A stretch of 64,000 bases of DNA, taken from NCBI GenBank assembly GCA_021234155.1, contig JAJEKV010000271.1, forward strand, positions 312,001-376,000, in the 5' to 3' direction. Below the pieces are notes generated by a model. It did no database searches, was not told where the DNA came from, and worked only from the letters and a program-made list of their open reading frames with translations. The translations under genes and the position numbers were made by a program. This document shows positions 11,255 through 21,648 of this stretch, piece by piece. How positions within the stretch are numbered: the stretch's first letter is position 1; every line of letters starts with the position of its first letter. The stretch is from Isoetes taiwanensis. Its lineage: Eukaryota; Streptophyta; Lycopodiopsida; Isoetales; Isoetaceae.

Positions 11255-11512
11255 GAAGAGTGTAGAAAATCATTAACAAATCTTTTGCAAAAAAAATGTG
11301 ACGTTTTTGGAAAAGCAAATTGGTCTAGCCATGAGGAATATACTACATAGAGTTGTAGTTGCATATGGAGTAGATTTTGAAGAATATTTAAAGCTAGAAG
11401 ACAAGTCTACCTTAAGTCCAATGTTTTCTAAAGGCAGCCGTTTTCTAAATCAGTTTAGGTGTATTCTTTACCTATGATATTAATGTACGATTCATTTGTC
11501 GACCTTCATTTT
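11255..11512 (+). repeat. Dispersed repeat X, copy 2 (internally deleted)
   Basis: Matches 9405-9620 and 9850-9905, joined without the middle section. It begins directly beside the 5S-bearing repeat structure. Confidence 0.7.
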
Positions 11513-12555
11513 TGGGTTGCCCGTAGGGGGGGAACCTTGTCGTGGAGGGGAGAAGTGACGTTTAGAAGGTCTAGATTCTTTCTGGAGATTATATGTGATT
11601 GAATATGCGGAAGGATGGTTAGGATAGCACAGGGTTGTGCGTGAGTCAAGGATAGGTGCTTTGCAGGCGGCGTCTATTGTGCGTGAAGGGTGTGAGAGAG
11701 CTTAGCGCACCTCTTTTTGCTGCATGATTGAGATCGATCCATATGGATGACATATTGCAGCATGTTGCAAGGCAAGAGATGGAACTTAACTTGAAGCTAT
11801 GCCAGTTGTGGCAAGAAAGAACCACATTCTCGATCGCAGGTAAGCCAAATGTTGTGAAGCTTTGCTAGAAAAGATTTAAAAAGGTTCCACTTTGCAAGGC
11901 TACTTCTTATGAAAGTCTGAGAGACATAGGAAAGAAATAGTGGGCTAAGGATGGAAGTTCTGGTCTGTGGTGTTTGCATTTATTTAGATGAAGTATAACA
12001 GCTAGTCTCCAGTTCATATGCTCCCTTGGTTTGTAACAATCTATCTAAATACTATTTTGCTCTCGTGGTTGTTTGGAAAACGACAAGATTTACACTGAAG
12101 AATGAGAATTAGAGGGTGTGTATGACTTGATAAGGATCTTGTGAGAATCCTATGATGCAGCACCCACAGATTCTATACTATGGTCAGGGTGGCAGGTAAA
12201 TGCCAATAAGTTTTGGACATGGTTAGTAGCTAGTCTGCATCTTCTCATGTTTGTGAATGGCTCTTTAAGGATGAATTGTTATATGAATTTTGGAAAATGA
12301 TAGACATTCTTAAAATTGAGGAAGCTAGAGTAGTTACAATTATGTATACACAGTTATATCCATTTCATTCTTCATGATTACTATCAATAATGTTGCTCAT
12401 GCATCTCCTGCATCTGAAGCATGGGTGACAATTTTCCTTGACGTGTTGCTTAATCCCAATACATTTGCTGGCTGGTTTGGAAGGGCAATGTACCATGTGA
12501 ATATTGATAATCCAACTCGGGGCTCTCTTTATTCATCTGTTATTTACAATCATCC
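11513..12555. other. Intergenic, nothing recognised
   Basis: No gene or repeat identified. Short ORFs only. Confidence 0.5.
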
Positions 12556-12580
12556 TTTTTTTTTTTTTTTTTTTTTTTTT
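12556..12580 (-). repeat. T25 tract, possible retroposon poly(A) tail
   Basis: Twenty-five T followed by six G. On the minus strand this reads as six C then a poly(A) tail, so a small retroposed sequence may end here. I could not identify its body. Confidence 0.5.
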
Positions 12581-13221
12581 GGGGGGCAATAGATTCAACT
12601 ATTAACTAATTCATTCTCTTGTACATGCAATTCTTTTACAATAATCTAGCATATAGCTATCTGGGGCAACCCTACGACATTTTCCATGACTAACTTCATT
12701 GCAAGCACAATTACGTGGGGGGACATGTAAGTTATGATGTTCGAAATATGCGACAATTACAATTTTGTTATTGTTTAAGAATAATGGTAAGCATATTAAA
12801 TTGTAGCTTCATGATATGCAAATACCATAACCTGTCTTCCCAAATTCTTAACGAGGTTGTAGGTTCATATGCATATCAAGCAATGACAATCTAAATCACA
12901 AGCAACCCATTGTTGCTGGGTCTGAACAATACTGTTTGAAACATCCTATTTCACGTTAAAATTGCACAAGCTTCTCTTCCATATACATGACATAAAATGG
13001 TGGCTTGTGCGTTTTGCTTATGATTCTTTAATTTATTTCTAACCTATTATTACTGGTGAAAGAGCTTGTTGTCATGTAGGTATGGGACCTATTTTCCCCC
13101 TCGTTTTGTATATCGTCCAAGTGCAAAGGTATAGAACACTAGAGCAGTCTGTTGATAACAGATGTATATATGAATCTTTGTTGCATGGTTTATAAGCTTT
13201 CTAACAGATTTTCATCTTTCC
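12581..13221. other. Intergenic, nothing recognised
   Basis: AT-rich DNA with no gene, RNA or clear repeat seen. Confidence 0.5.
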
Positions 13222-13293
13222 AGCCCTTCAAATAGAATAGAATAGAATAGAATAGAATAGAATAGAATAGAATAGAATAGAATAGCCCTTCAA
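13222..13293 (+). repeat. (AATAG)11 microsatellite between 10-bp direct repeats
   Basis: Eleven AATAG units (13231-13285) lie between two copies of AGCCCTTCAA (13222-13231 and 13284-13293), which overlap the ends of the array. The motif is the reverse complement of the TATTC array at 8351-8480. The flanking repeats look like a target-site duplication around an inserted microsatellite. Confidence 0.9.
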
Positions 13294-13883
13294 GAGTGGC
13301 GCATATCTCTTATTCTAGAAACAAGAAGCAATGGTCCCAATCTGGCATGTATAATTCATTCTTTGCCAAAGATCAATGTTGGCAGAGGAAGCATTCAAAA
13401 GAGAACCATTAGAATTTTGGATTTGCACCAAATTGCGTACATGGATGGCAAATAACTTTTAATGATCTTGCCCTCTGGAGCAAGCTTGTATTCACATTGA
13501 AATCATCAATGAATCAAAGAGTGTTTCTCTCTTATTTTACTTCCCATGTTGGTGAAGTTGTATAGGGAAGTGGATCCTTAGAAACAGAAAGATTGTCTGT
13601 TTTAAAGAAGGTTAATTACCTTTTTGTGAAGTCGTACATAATGGGCAATAGCCCAGAAATTTATTTCCATGTGGTACAAACATTTTTAATCTGTCTTCTT
13701 TTTTTTTGTATTGACCTCATGGCTTTCCCTTCTTCAGCAGTCTTGTATTTTAGCATCTCTAAAGTAGTTGGATATACCATAATAAATCAGTAATTTTCTC
13801 TAGAATAGTCCGATTCTAAACCATGTCTTCGGCTAGCCTATGCAATATTTATAGTAATACCGCATTGGACAATTGTTCATAAT
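13294..13883. other. Intergenic, nothing recognised
   Basis: No gene or repeat recognised. Confidence 0.5.
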
Positions 13884-14345
13884 TTTTTTGTTGAAGGACG
13901 TCAGTCTTTATTCAACCAAAAATATATACAAGTAAAGATGCAAAGGCAGGAACAAAATCTCAGAGGGTAAGCAAGGAAACCCACTTAGTGGAGCAACCTG
14001 CATATGCATAAAAGTGCACATCCAAAATTCTTCAAAGATCAAGCGCCTCTTATGAGGGGCAAGTGAAGAACAACAATAAGACTATACTACCTTGAGCACA
14101 TTGTAGAATACTGTCATCGGCCACATCCAGACCTTTGAAAACTACTAGTCTTTATCTTTTTCAAATAGTTCAAAGCAACCAACCTACTGCTAAATGAAAA
14201 GCCTGGCTTTGTAACTTCGTCCAGGTACTTGGGTAAATTGTCAAAAGCACTTGTTGACTTGTTAGTGATACCTGGAAAAGGGAGAACAACCGATCCCATA
14301 CATGTCTAAGGTGGCCACACATGAAAAAGCAATGCTCAATGGTCT
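13884..14345 (-). mobile_element. L1 LINE 3'-end fragment
   Basis: Read on the minus strand, the piece starts with a Cys/His segment IEHCFFMCGH..HVW at about 14290-14345, the RT zinc-binding domain of plant L1s. It continues through a broken C-terminus. It ends in a 3' UTR with GGTTGAATAAAGAC and an A-rich tail at 13884-13892. It lies head-to-head with the plus-strand L1 that follows, so it is a separate truncated insertion. Confidence 0.65.
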
Positions 14346-14349
14346 CAGA

Positions 14350-16640
14350 TCTCTACTTACGTACCGGATACAGATTTGATATTCTAAGGTCAAACCTGTC
14401 GACAAGAACATTAACCCAAAGATTTGAGTTGGCTTCAGATAAATGTCCAGGTATGGATGGTATCCCTGTAGAATTTTTTAAAAGGTATGGGAAATGGACG
14501 TCAGTAAGCATTATGGAGGCATACAAAGATTTGTGTAATTCACATCAATTTGATAGGATTTTGAATACGGGTCTGATTTCTCTTATTCCTAAAGTGAAAG
14601 AACCTCGTGAGCATTCATGATTGGCCCAATAACTCTTCTATCTACTATCTATAAAATTATTGCAAAAGCCTATCAAGAAAGACTTAAACGGGGTTTTGGG
14701 ATTGAGAATAGATGCGGCTCGGTCGAGGAGGGCTTTCTTCGTGTCGACAAATTTTTCATAATATAGTGGCAAACATATGAAGGAGTTCATTGGGCCCAAT
14801 GTTCAGTCAAAATCTTCTATATTTAAAATTGGATTTTGCTAAAGCTTATGATAGTGTGAAGTGGACTTTCTTGGATGCCATGCTTTTGAAATTGGAATTT
14901 GGGTCTGGTTTCCGATCGATGATGCATAAAATGTTGATTTCTACTAAGGGGGTAGTAATGTATCATGGAGAACCATTGGTGCTTTTTCCAATTGAACGTG
15001 GAATAAGGCAAGGTTGCCCTTTAGCTCCTTTTTGTTTACTATAGTGGCGGAAGGACTTCTTAACTATTGCATGAGGTTTGAAAAGGATGGTTTGGTAAAG
15101 GGATTATTATTGGTGGACCCGGTTGAACGAGGTTTTGGTTAATCGGTTTGCAAAGCGATACCTTCTTGCTAGTGGATGGTGAAAGAATAATAATGTGAGA
15201 TAATCAAAAAGATTTTGGATATATTTTCAATTGCATCCGGTTGTCTTCTTAATTGGGCTAAGTGTAGTGCCTTATGGGTGGGGGAAGGAAGCGGTTCGCA
15301 TTTTTATATGAGTATGCACGGAAGGTTGTTGTACCATCTGCAAAGACAAAGCTTCTAGGAGTCCCTTTTGGTCTAGATATTGACATGAATGAAGCATGGG
15401 ATGAAACTATCTTAAATTTACAAAGGCAAATTTGATTTGGTGGCGAGGTTCAAAGTTATCCTTGGCGGGTAGAATTCAAGTAGCTAAGTCGATTATTGAA
15501 CAAACACGCATATTTATTTGGTTTCGGTTCTATTGGCTCCGACTTCTAAGTTTTGCAGAGATAAAAAAAGATTGTAAGAGATTTTTGTCGGTGTACCCGA
15601 TCAAGGAGGCACTGTGAAGGTGGCGTGGAAGAAATGTATGTTGTTTAAACAACAAGGAGGACTTGGTATATTGGATCTTTCTTTCTGGGTAAGGTCTTAG
15701 CTTCTAAGCTATTATTGATTTGTTGAAAGATGATTGTGCATCACCGGTATGAAGTTACTTAAACAATCAAAAAGAAGTGTATGGTTTTTCATAAGCGATG
15801 TGTGAGAATTGAGCTCCCTTGGGCATTGTTATATCCATTGAAAGCTTATTCACATGCCTCCGATCTTTGAAAGGCTTGCTTCGTGGAAGGTAGTCCAACA
15901 GTGATTACATTTGATTGGGAAGCTTGTCTCCGGGCATCTTCCCCTTTTCGTGGTTGCCTTTGTATACTCATGGACAACTACACCCGGTTGTAGAATTTAT
16001 GCATCGCGCATTCCCAAGCGAGGTGGAGGAGAGCGGTGTATTTCTATTGAGCAAAGTGGTATTTTGGTATTGACATTGCTCCTTGGCAATGGTTTTGAGG
16101 AGAAATATGGGTTGTTGGATAAAGATATTATATATATGGGCTTATGTAGCAAGTGCTCTTCCTTTAATTAAGAAGATTGGTGACAAGAGATCTTTGGAAC
16201 TTTGTTCAAAGGTATTAAAGAAGGCAAGAAGCTAGTAAGTTCATGCTACAGATTGCTTACCTCCTCCGATTACTTTACCACCTTCTCGAAAATGGCACTT
16301 ACGGACTTTGCCTTCTCAATGGCAATCCATCCGGAATCTTGTTTGGTCTAAATATAATAGGTCCCGCTGCATTCTCTTTTTGGAGTATCTTTGGATAGTC
16401 GGCACTTTCTTTTGGGTATTTATCCAAATCGGTGGACCGGGCTTCTAAAAAGGATTGCATTTCACATGGCAAAGTCTTGGCTAATATGGAGTGTATGGGC
16501 GAAAGGCTAAGAAAGGTCTTTTATGATAAGCATATTTCTTCTCGGTGGTGCTTCAAGAAATCGTCGAAGTTGCATAATTGCTTTTCGGATCTCCAATTGG
16601 CTTTGGAGTATTAAACTTCCAATATGGAGTGATCATCTAA
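14350..16640 (+). mobile_element. Degraded L1 LINE (RT region)
   Basis: Broken ORF2 from the start of the RT to the C-terminus. Blocks in order: CPGMDGIPVEFFK (about 14440-14480), LISLIPK (about 14575-14595), LDFAKAYDSVKWTFLDAML (14830-14890), RGIRQGCPLAPF (14998-15035), KLLGVPFGLDIDMNEAWD (about 15345-15400) and VAWKKCMLFKQQGGLGILD (about 15620-15680). The YADD region near 15130-15200 is too damaged to read. It is 5'-truncated and carries many stops. Confidence 0.75.
14790..15044 (+). pseudogene. L1 reverse transcriptase core remnant
   Basis: The best-preserved frame of this L1. It has the first catalytic Asp in LDFAKAYDSVKW and the RGIRQGCPLAPF block. A TAG then interrupts it just before the expected YADD segment. 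Confidence 0.75.
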
Positions 16641-16667
16641 AAGTGATTGATGCTTCAGGGACATTTC

Positions 16668-16860
16668 TTACTTCTGGAAGTACTTTGTAATATTTTGAGT
16701 GTATAATATGAAGTAATCTGTGAAGAATCTGCCACCAAAGTACAGCCACTTTAGAATGATATAGCTTATCCCATGCCCAAGTCCACATTTACTGCCATTG
16801 AAGAGGAGGGCGTTGAAGGGGCGACTTATTACAAGGACGAAGAATATTCGTATCAAACAA
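16668..16860 (-). pseudogene. L1 zinc-binding domain fragment
   Basis: On the minus strand one frame reads WAWDKLYHSKVAVLWWQILH, the W...L...K....W pattern of the zf-RVT domain that ends plant L1 ORF2. It is short, with no associated RT on this strand. It is an isolated fragment left by insertion or deletion. Confidence 0.5.
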
Positions 16861-17094
16861 TATCTTATACATAAAGTTCACAAGTTTGCACTCTTTAACC
16901 TCCCGATGACACATCCACACCAAATATCTTCTCGTTGTGGCAGAATTGGGCTTCCTGAAGAATTGTTCTTTATATATTTTTCATACATTTTTGATAATTA
17001 TAATGGAACGTGATTGTGGACGCATCAATAGATCTTCCAACGAGCAACCCATTGATACGTTAGCATCTTGTTTGACAAAATATAGCCAATGGTA

Positions 17095-17462
17095 TGCAGG
17101 TTGAACATGGACAATGTGATCAAATCAATATATTCATCATAGGAAGAATATTCACTCACAATTTTTTGTAATAACTGGTATATTGCTTTGTTTTCCATTC
17201 CAACTCATTGAATTTTATATACGAATATGCATCTTCACGAAGGTAATCTCATATGCATTGACTGACATTTTATTTTATCTCTTGGATCACATGAAGAAGA
17301 ACAAAAAGCTTAGATTGCATTGTATAAGGTATTATTACAATGAAGGCAAAGTGAATTGAATTGGGGACAAGGCTATCATGGGACCCAATTATAAAGTCTT
17401 CGTTTTTATATAATGTATACACTCGAGATTTTACGCATTGTCTCGAGGGCCAAGGAAATACT
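17095..17462 (+). repeat. Dispersed repeat Y, copy 2
   Basis: Second copy of the repeat at 9925-10315, same orientation, with small deletions. It ends at GGGCCAAGGAAATACTGCC, where the shared sequence stops in both copies. Confidence 0.8.
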
Positions 17463-18869
17463 GCCACACACCAATAGTTTGTAAAGATCTTTAATATGTC
17501 AAGACATAATGGGTTCAATGCCACTCTTGGCTATTTTAAATGTATAAAATGCATGCCTTTCCTTCCTCTTTCTAATTGCTTTTCAAGTTATTTACGTCTA
17601 AAACAAGCATCAATGTATGCAATCTTCATAGTGCAACAATGTTTGACATGTTGTTTGCTTCTTTACATGTTCGTCTTAACGACAGTTCACTCATGATGCC
17701 ACATGTTTGTTACTTCACGCCTCATTACGTCCACTTTGCCAGCCTTGCAGCTTCCTTCCTCAATCCTGATCCAGTCAAATCACAATAACCATCACAATAA
17801 CATAAGATCTGGCAAGAAGCTAACCTAGATTGTATGGCCAAGCATATCCTAATGCACAAAAAAGTGGAGCTTCACACGTTGCCCAAGGTTGTGAGGTGAA
17901 AGGACTGACAAAAATAAATGGAGTATTAGAATGTGATTTTGGAGGATGTTTCTTTTCCAAAGTGTCATATTACAATAGGAGAAACGACATTGACAATGGT
18001 GTACACTTCTTTCCCGTCATAGGAAAACAAAAAAGTTGTGGACCAAGGTTCATCTAAACAAGAGGATATGGGTGCAGCATCATCAAAGATGGATAAGGAT
18101 CTCTTATTCTCATCAAAGCTGTGTTAGTGAGACATTATCACGAAATGTCAGCATCGCGGCACCTTGGGCATCTTGACAGAGAGGGATGGACCAGGAACAA
18201 ATCATGACTTTCCGAGGCAGGGAAAGAAATGCTAGGCTCTAGGATGGAGGGTAAAATTCTTGAGTGGTCCCATAACAATACTAGACAATACAACTTTGAA
18301 CGGGATATGAAAATCCCAACTACTATAGAGGATAACATGACGAACGGAACGTGACGAGGGGGTCACTGATCATGGATTCCTTGTGGCCCACAAATGATAC
18401 CTTTGGAAAATCATTTAGTTCCGTCTTTTACTAGGTTCCTAGCTAGCTAAATGTCAAGTATAATTGCACTCCATCCAGACCATTCAAATGAATGGTGTGG
18501 ATTACCCACAAAGTAATTCCATTAAAGTTAATTAGTGATCTTTTACGTGGGTTGTAATGCGAGGTGGTGGTCGAGTTGGGCAAACTTTTTAAACCCTATC
18601 GGAAAATTTCCTACTCTTTCATCAAATAGCCAGATATTTTCAGTTCCTAGTCGGAAATTTGTATTACCCTTATAGAAATATGCATAAAAATCTACGGAAA
18701 ATTTTCCTACAATGAGCTAGCTCAACATGAAATTCCTAGTTTTAACCCAAACAAACCTTCTTTACCCCAGAATTTGCCCAGCATTGTCGAACCATGCATC
18801 CAGCCCCTTACATGGTGTAAAAGCCCATAAAGGCATTTTACAGAACGTAAAATATTTTTTTTTACATGA
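17463..18869. other. Intergenic, nothing recognised
   Basis: No gene, RNA or recognised repeat. Several ORFs of 60-75 codons show no domain or codon pattern that I can support. Confidence 0.5.
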
Positions 18870-20525
18870 TTTAAAAAAAGAAAAATGTGTGGTATATCTC
18901 ACTCAACAAAGTCCTTGCAGTTAGTGATAAATTTAAGTTTTGGATATGGTGCATTTGGTTTCTTCCAGCGTTCGGAAAATAACAAACGGAATCGAATCGA
19001 AGGAACAAACGGAAGCATTTCGATCCGGCCCCACGTGTGGCGCCCAAATGGCTATGGCAGAAAACAGATTGAAGCAGCGGAGCTTGTTTTTTTTTGGTCC
19101 ACAAGAAAATGGCACCTGTAAATCTCTGACTTCCGTCTGATCCAAGTATACAGACACGTGATGCACAGTGGGAGCCAAAAATTGCCTTCCGAACCACCGG
19201 ATTAGGAAGCAAAACGACAGATTTTGGTTATGGCTCCACGCAAGCTTTGATCCGGAAGCATATGCTCTGTTTTGGATTATCTGAATCATAAATTTTCAAC
19301 ACAGGGGCAAGGAAAAAAAAAGACCGATATGAATCCGCTTCTGGAGAATCGCTTTTTCCTTTCAATTTCTGGGATGAGCAGCCCGTGCTATGCCTTTCTT
19401 CAGAAAATTGGGGGAAGCTGGACGGTGTAGATTTCGCCGCATCGCAGCCGTTAGATACACGAGTAATCTGCGCGCCGTGGAGGGATCTACACCGTTCAAG
19501 ACACGCAGGACGATAAAATGTTAGCCGAAGGTGGATAACGGGCTCTCATCGGCTGATCACGGGGTTCCATATCACTTTTAACGGCTGATCACGGGGTCCC
19601 ATATCCCAGGGGCGTAAGTTCCGGGCAAATGACGTCGCAAGCCCTAATTTTGCCGCACGTAAGTAAATTTTTGGCGGACAGAAGATTCTTTCCGCGGCGA
19701 CTCGCCTTCGAAAATTCCAAAAGCCATCGCCCGTCCATACCCGTCCGCGGCGCAGCAAAAATTACCGCCCATCCCAAAATTACCCCGCGGTAAAAACCCC
19801 CTCGTACATTCTGCTCCGGCATTCATTGCCCTGGGCCCCACGCTTTTCCACTTTCTACTCCGGCCGACAGGTCTATGATGTAGCTTCTTTTCCACCAAGA
19901 CTTTGCCCAAACTCTTCCCCATCCGCCCGTACACGTGTCTCCCATCCGACCTCAGATCGAATTTGTAAGGCCCGGCGAAAATGGACTCTATTTTAATTGT
20001 ATCCCAAAAGTGAATATGCTTTTCACCCCGGTAATTTTCCACACCCTGCCCTTTTTCTTCAATTCTGAGCTCAGCTCTTCCGTCGGCTATGGTGGAGCGG
20101 AGCTCCTCCAGGCTTCAATTTGCCATTTTTCTGCCCTGCCGAGAAAGATCAATCACGCTTCAGTTTCTATATAATCCTTGAATGGGTTCGTCTTTTCCGG
20201 CAGATTGAGCCTTCTTGATCCAGCCCTTTTCCTTTGCCCAGATTAGTGACGTACTCATTCCATTCAAAATTCATCATAAGTTTCTGCGAATATCTAGACT
20301 GCACGATGGAGATGGATGCCTTTGCCTAATCCCAAGACAGCCCATAGAAGGATTGGATAGAATTATGCATTCTTGAGGATATTGGCCGTTGCAAATCTTC
20401 CGTCCGGAAGGTAGATACTTGATTTGATGGGGATTTGATGGCAGCTTTGGTTTGATCGACAGGAAATCTGCCGCAGATGTATAGCAGCATCAAGAAAGGG
20501 GACGATCAGCATAGCCCATCAAAGC
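18870..20525 (+). promoter_or_regulatory. Upstream region of the F-box gene
   Basis: A GC-richer region than its surroundings. It holds three CACGTG G-boxes (19032-19037, 19155-19160, 19932-19937), the core sites for plant bZIP and bHLH factors. It also holds a 24-bp direct repeat containing GGCTGATCACGGGGT (19550-19573 and 19582-19605, one mismatch). The leader after the TATA box contains at least five upstream ATGs. One opens a 7-codon uORF at 20306-20329. Another at 20477 overlaps the main start out of frame. Such uORFs often dampen translation. Regulation is inferred from motifs only. Confidence 0.5.
20168..20174 (+). promoter_or_regulatory. TATA box (TATATAA)
   Basis: TATATAA lies 352 bp before the F-box ATG. 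It predicts transcription starting near 20200 and a leader of about 325 nt. Confidence 0.5.
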
Positions 20526-21648
20526 ATGGAGTCCAAAATCTGGAGCCGGCTTCCGGAGGACTGTGTGGAGAGGATTCTGGCCAGGATACCAGTTCCAAGC
20601 ATATTTAGAATGAGGTCTGTTTCAAAAAAATGGAACGGATTCATCTTCTCGGAGTCTTTTTTTTGCTCTGCAGGCCGAGCTCTCTGCCGGAAGGCCCTGC
20701 TTTTTGCTCTGCACACAAGGGAAGCTTGCTTGCATCTTCAACTTCGCCATGGATAAATGGTACTTTGTTCCTGTGCCCAGAATAAAGCTTCCAATTTCAG
20801 TTCCACCAGTTTCTGTTGTATCAGCGGCGGGAAGTTTGCTTTGTTATGGAAATCAAGTTGCAGAATGCTCTGTTTTGTATGTGTGCAATCCTTTCACCAG
20901 GTCTTTAAGACAGCTTCCAAGAATGCAGAGGGTTAAGCTGATCCACAAGGTAAGCATAGTTGCAGACCTGAACACTAAAAGCTATAAAATCATGGTTGCT
21001 GGAGAAGATGGAATGGCTCCTTTTGCAAGTCCGCATGTCTACAAGCTCCATAGCGAAGTTTACGATTCATCCACTGAATCCTGGAAAATGGCAGCATGTC
21101 CATTACCAGATGCTAAATTTGGATCGGATCCAGGGGTCTGGTGTTTGGAAGATTATTTCTGCATTACTGAATTGCCATATGGGGTCGTTTGTTTTAATCT
21201 CAAAGCTCAAGCATGGAGTGAAATCAAAGCTCCTCTGCCGTTTTGCTTAGGATCTCCATCGCTCATACTGTGTAACAAAAAATTGTTGATGGTTGGAAGG
21301 ATTATGAATCAAGGAAGACCCTTGTGCAAGCCAGGGATTCCGTTCAAGACCGAAAGCATCCGAGTTTGGGAGCTGAACACTCTAAAGACAGAATGGATTG
21401 AGCTTTGCAAAGTACCGTCGGAGTTGTGCTCTGAGTTCCTGGAACAGGTTACACCTCGAACTCCATTTGTTTGTGTTGGGATAGGAAATCTGGTTTGCAT
21501 TACAACCCATCTTAGTCCTTCTATTCTGCTCTATGATGTCTCATCTAAGCAATGGCGATGGCTACCGCGGGATCCTCTCTTCCCAAAGTGCAGGAATTTC
21601 CATCTGCTTGGTTTTCCGTTAGAGCCTAGGTTGGACGTTCAGCCATAG
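20526..21648 (+). CDS. F-box protein with kelch-like C-terminal domain (frameshifted)
   Basis: Substrate-receptor type F-box protein, expected to join an SCF ubiquitin ligase through SKP1. The F-box spans residues ~5-45 (LPEDCVERILARIP...RSVSKKWN). The rest (~320 residues) matches the kelch-like C-terminal domain of the plant HWS/UFO/At5g15710 group, ending in GFPLEPRLDVQP as HWS-type proteins end in an EPRLE-like tail. The chosen ATG puts the F-box at the extreme N-terminus, as in relatives. No intron is visible. The frame changes once, in a run of eight T at 20657-20664: the F-box is in one frame and everything after it in the next. With one T fewer, the reading would be continuous at about 373 residues, a normal length. 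The long intact second frame suggests a sequencing or assembly error or a very young mutation rather than an old pseudogene. The substrate is unknown. Confidence 0.85.
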
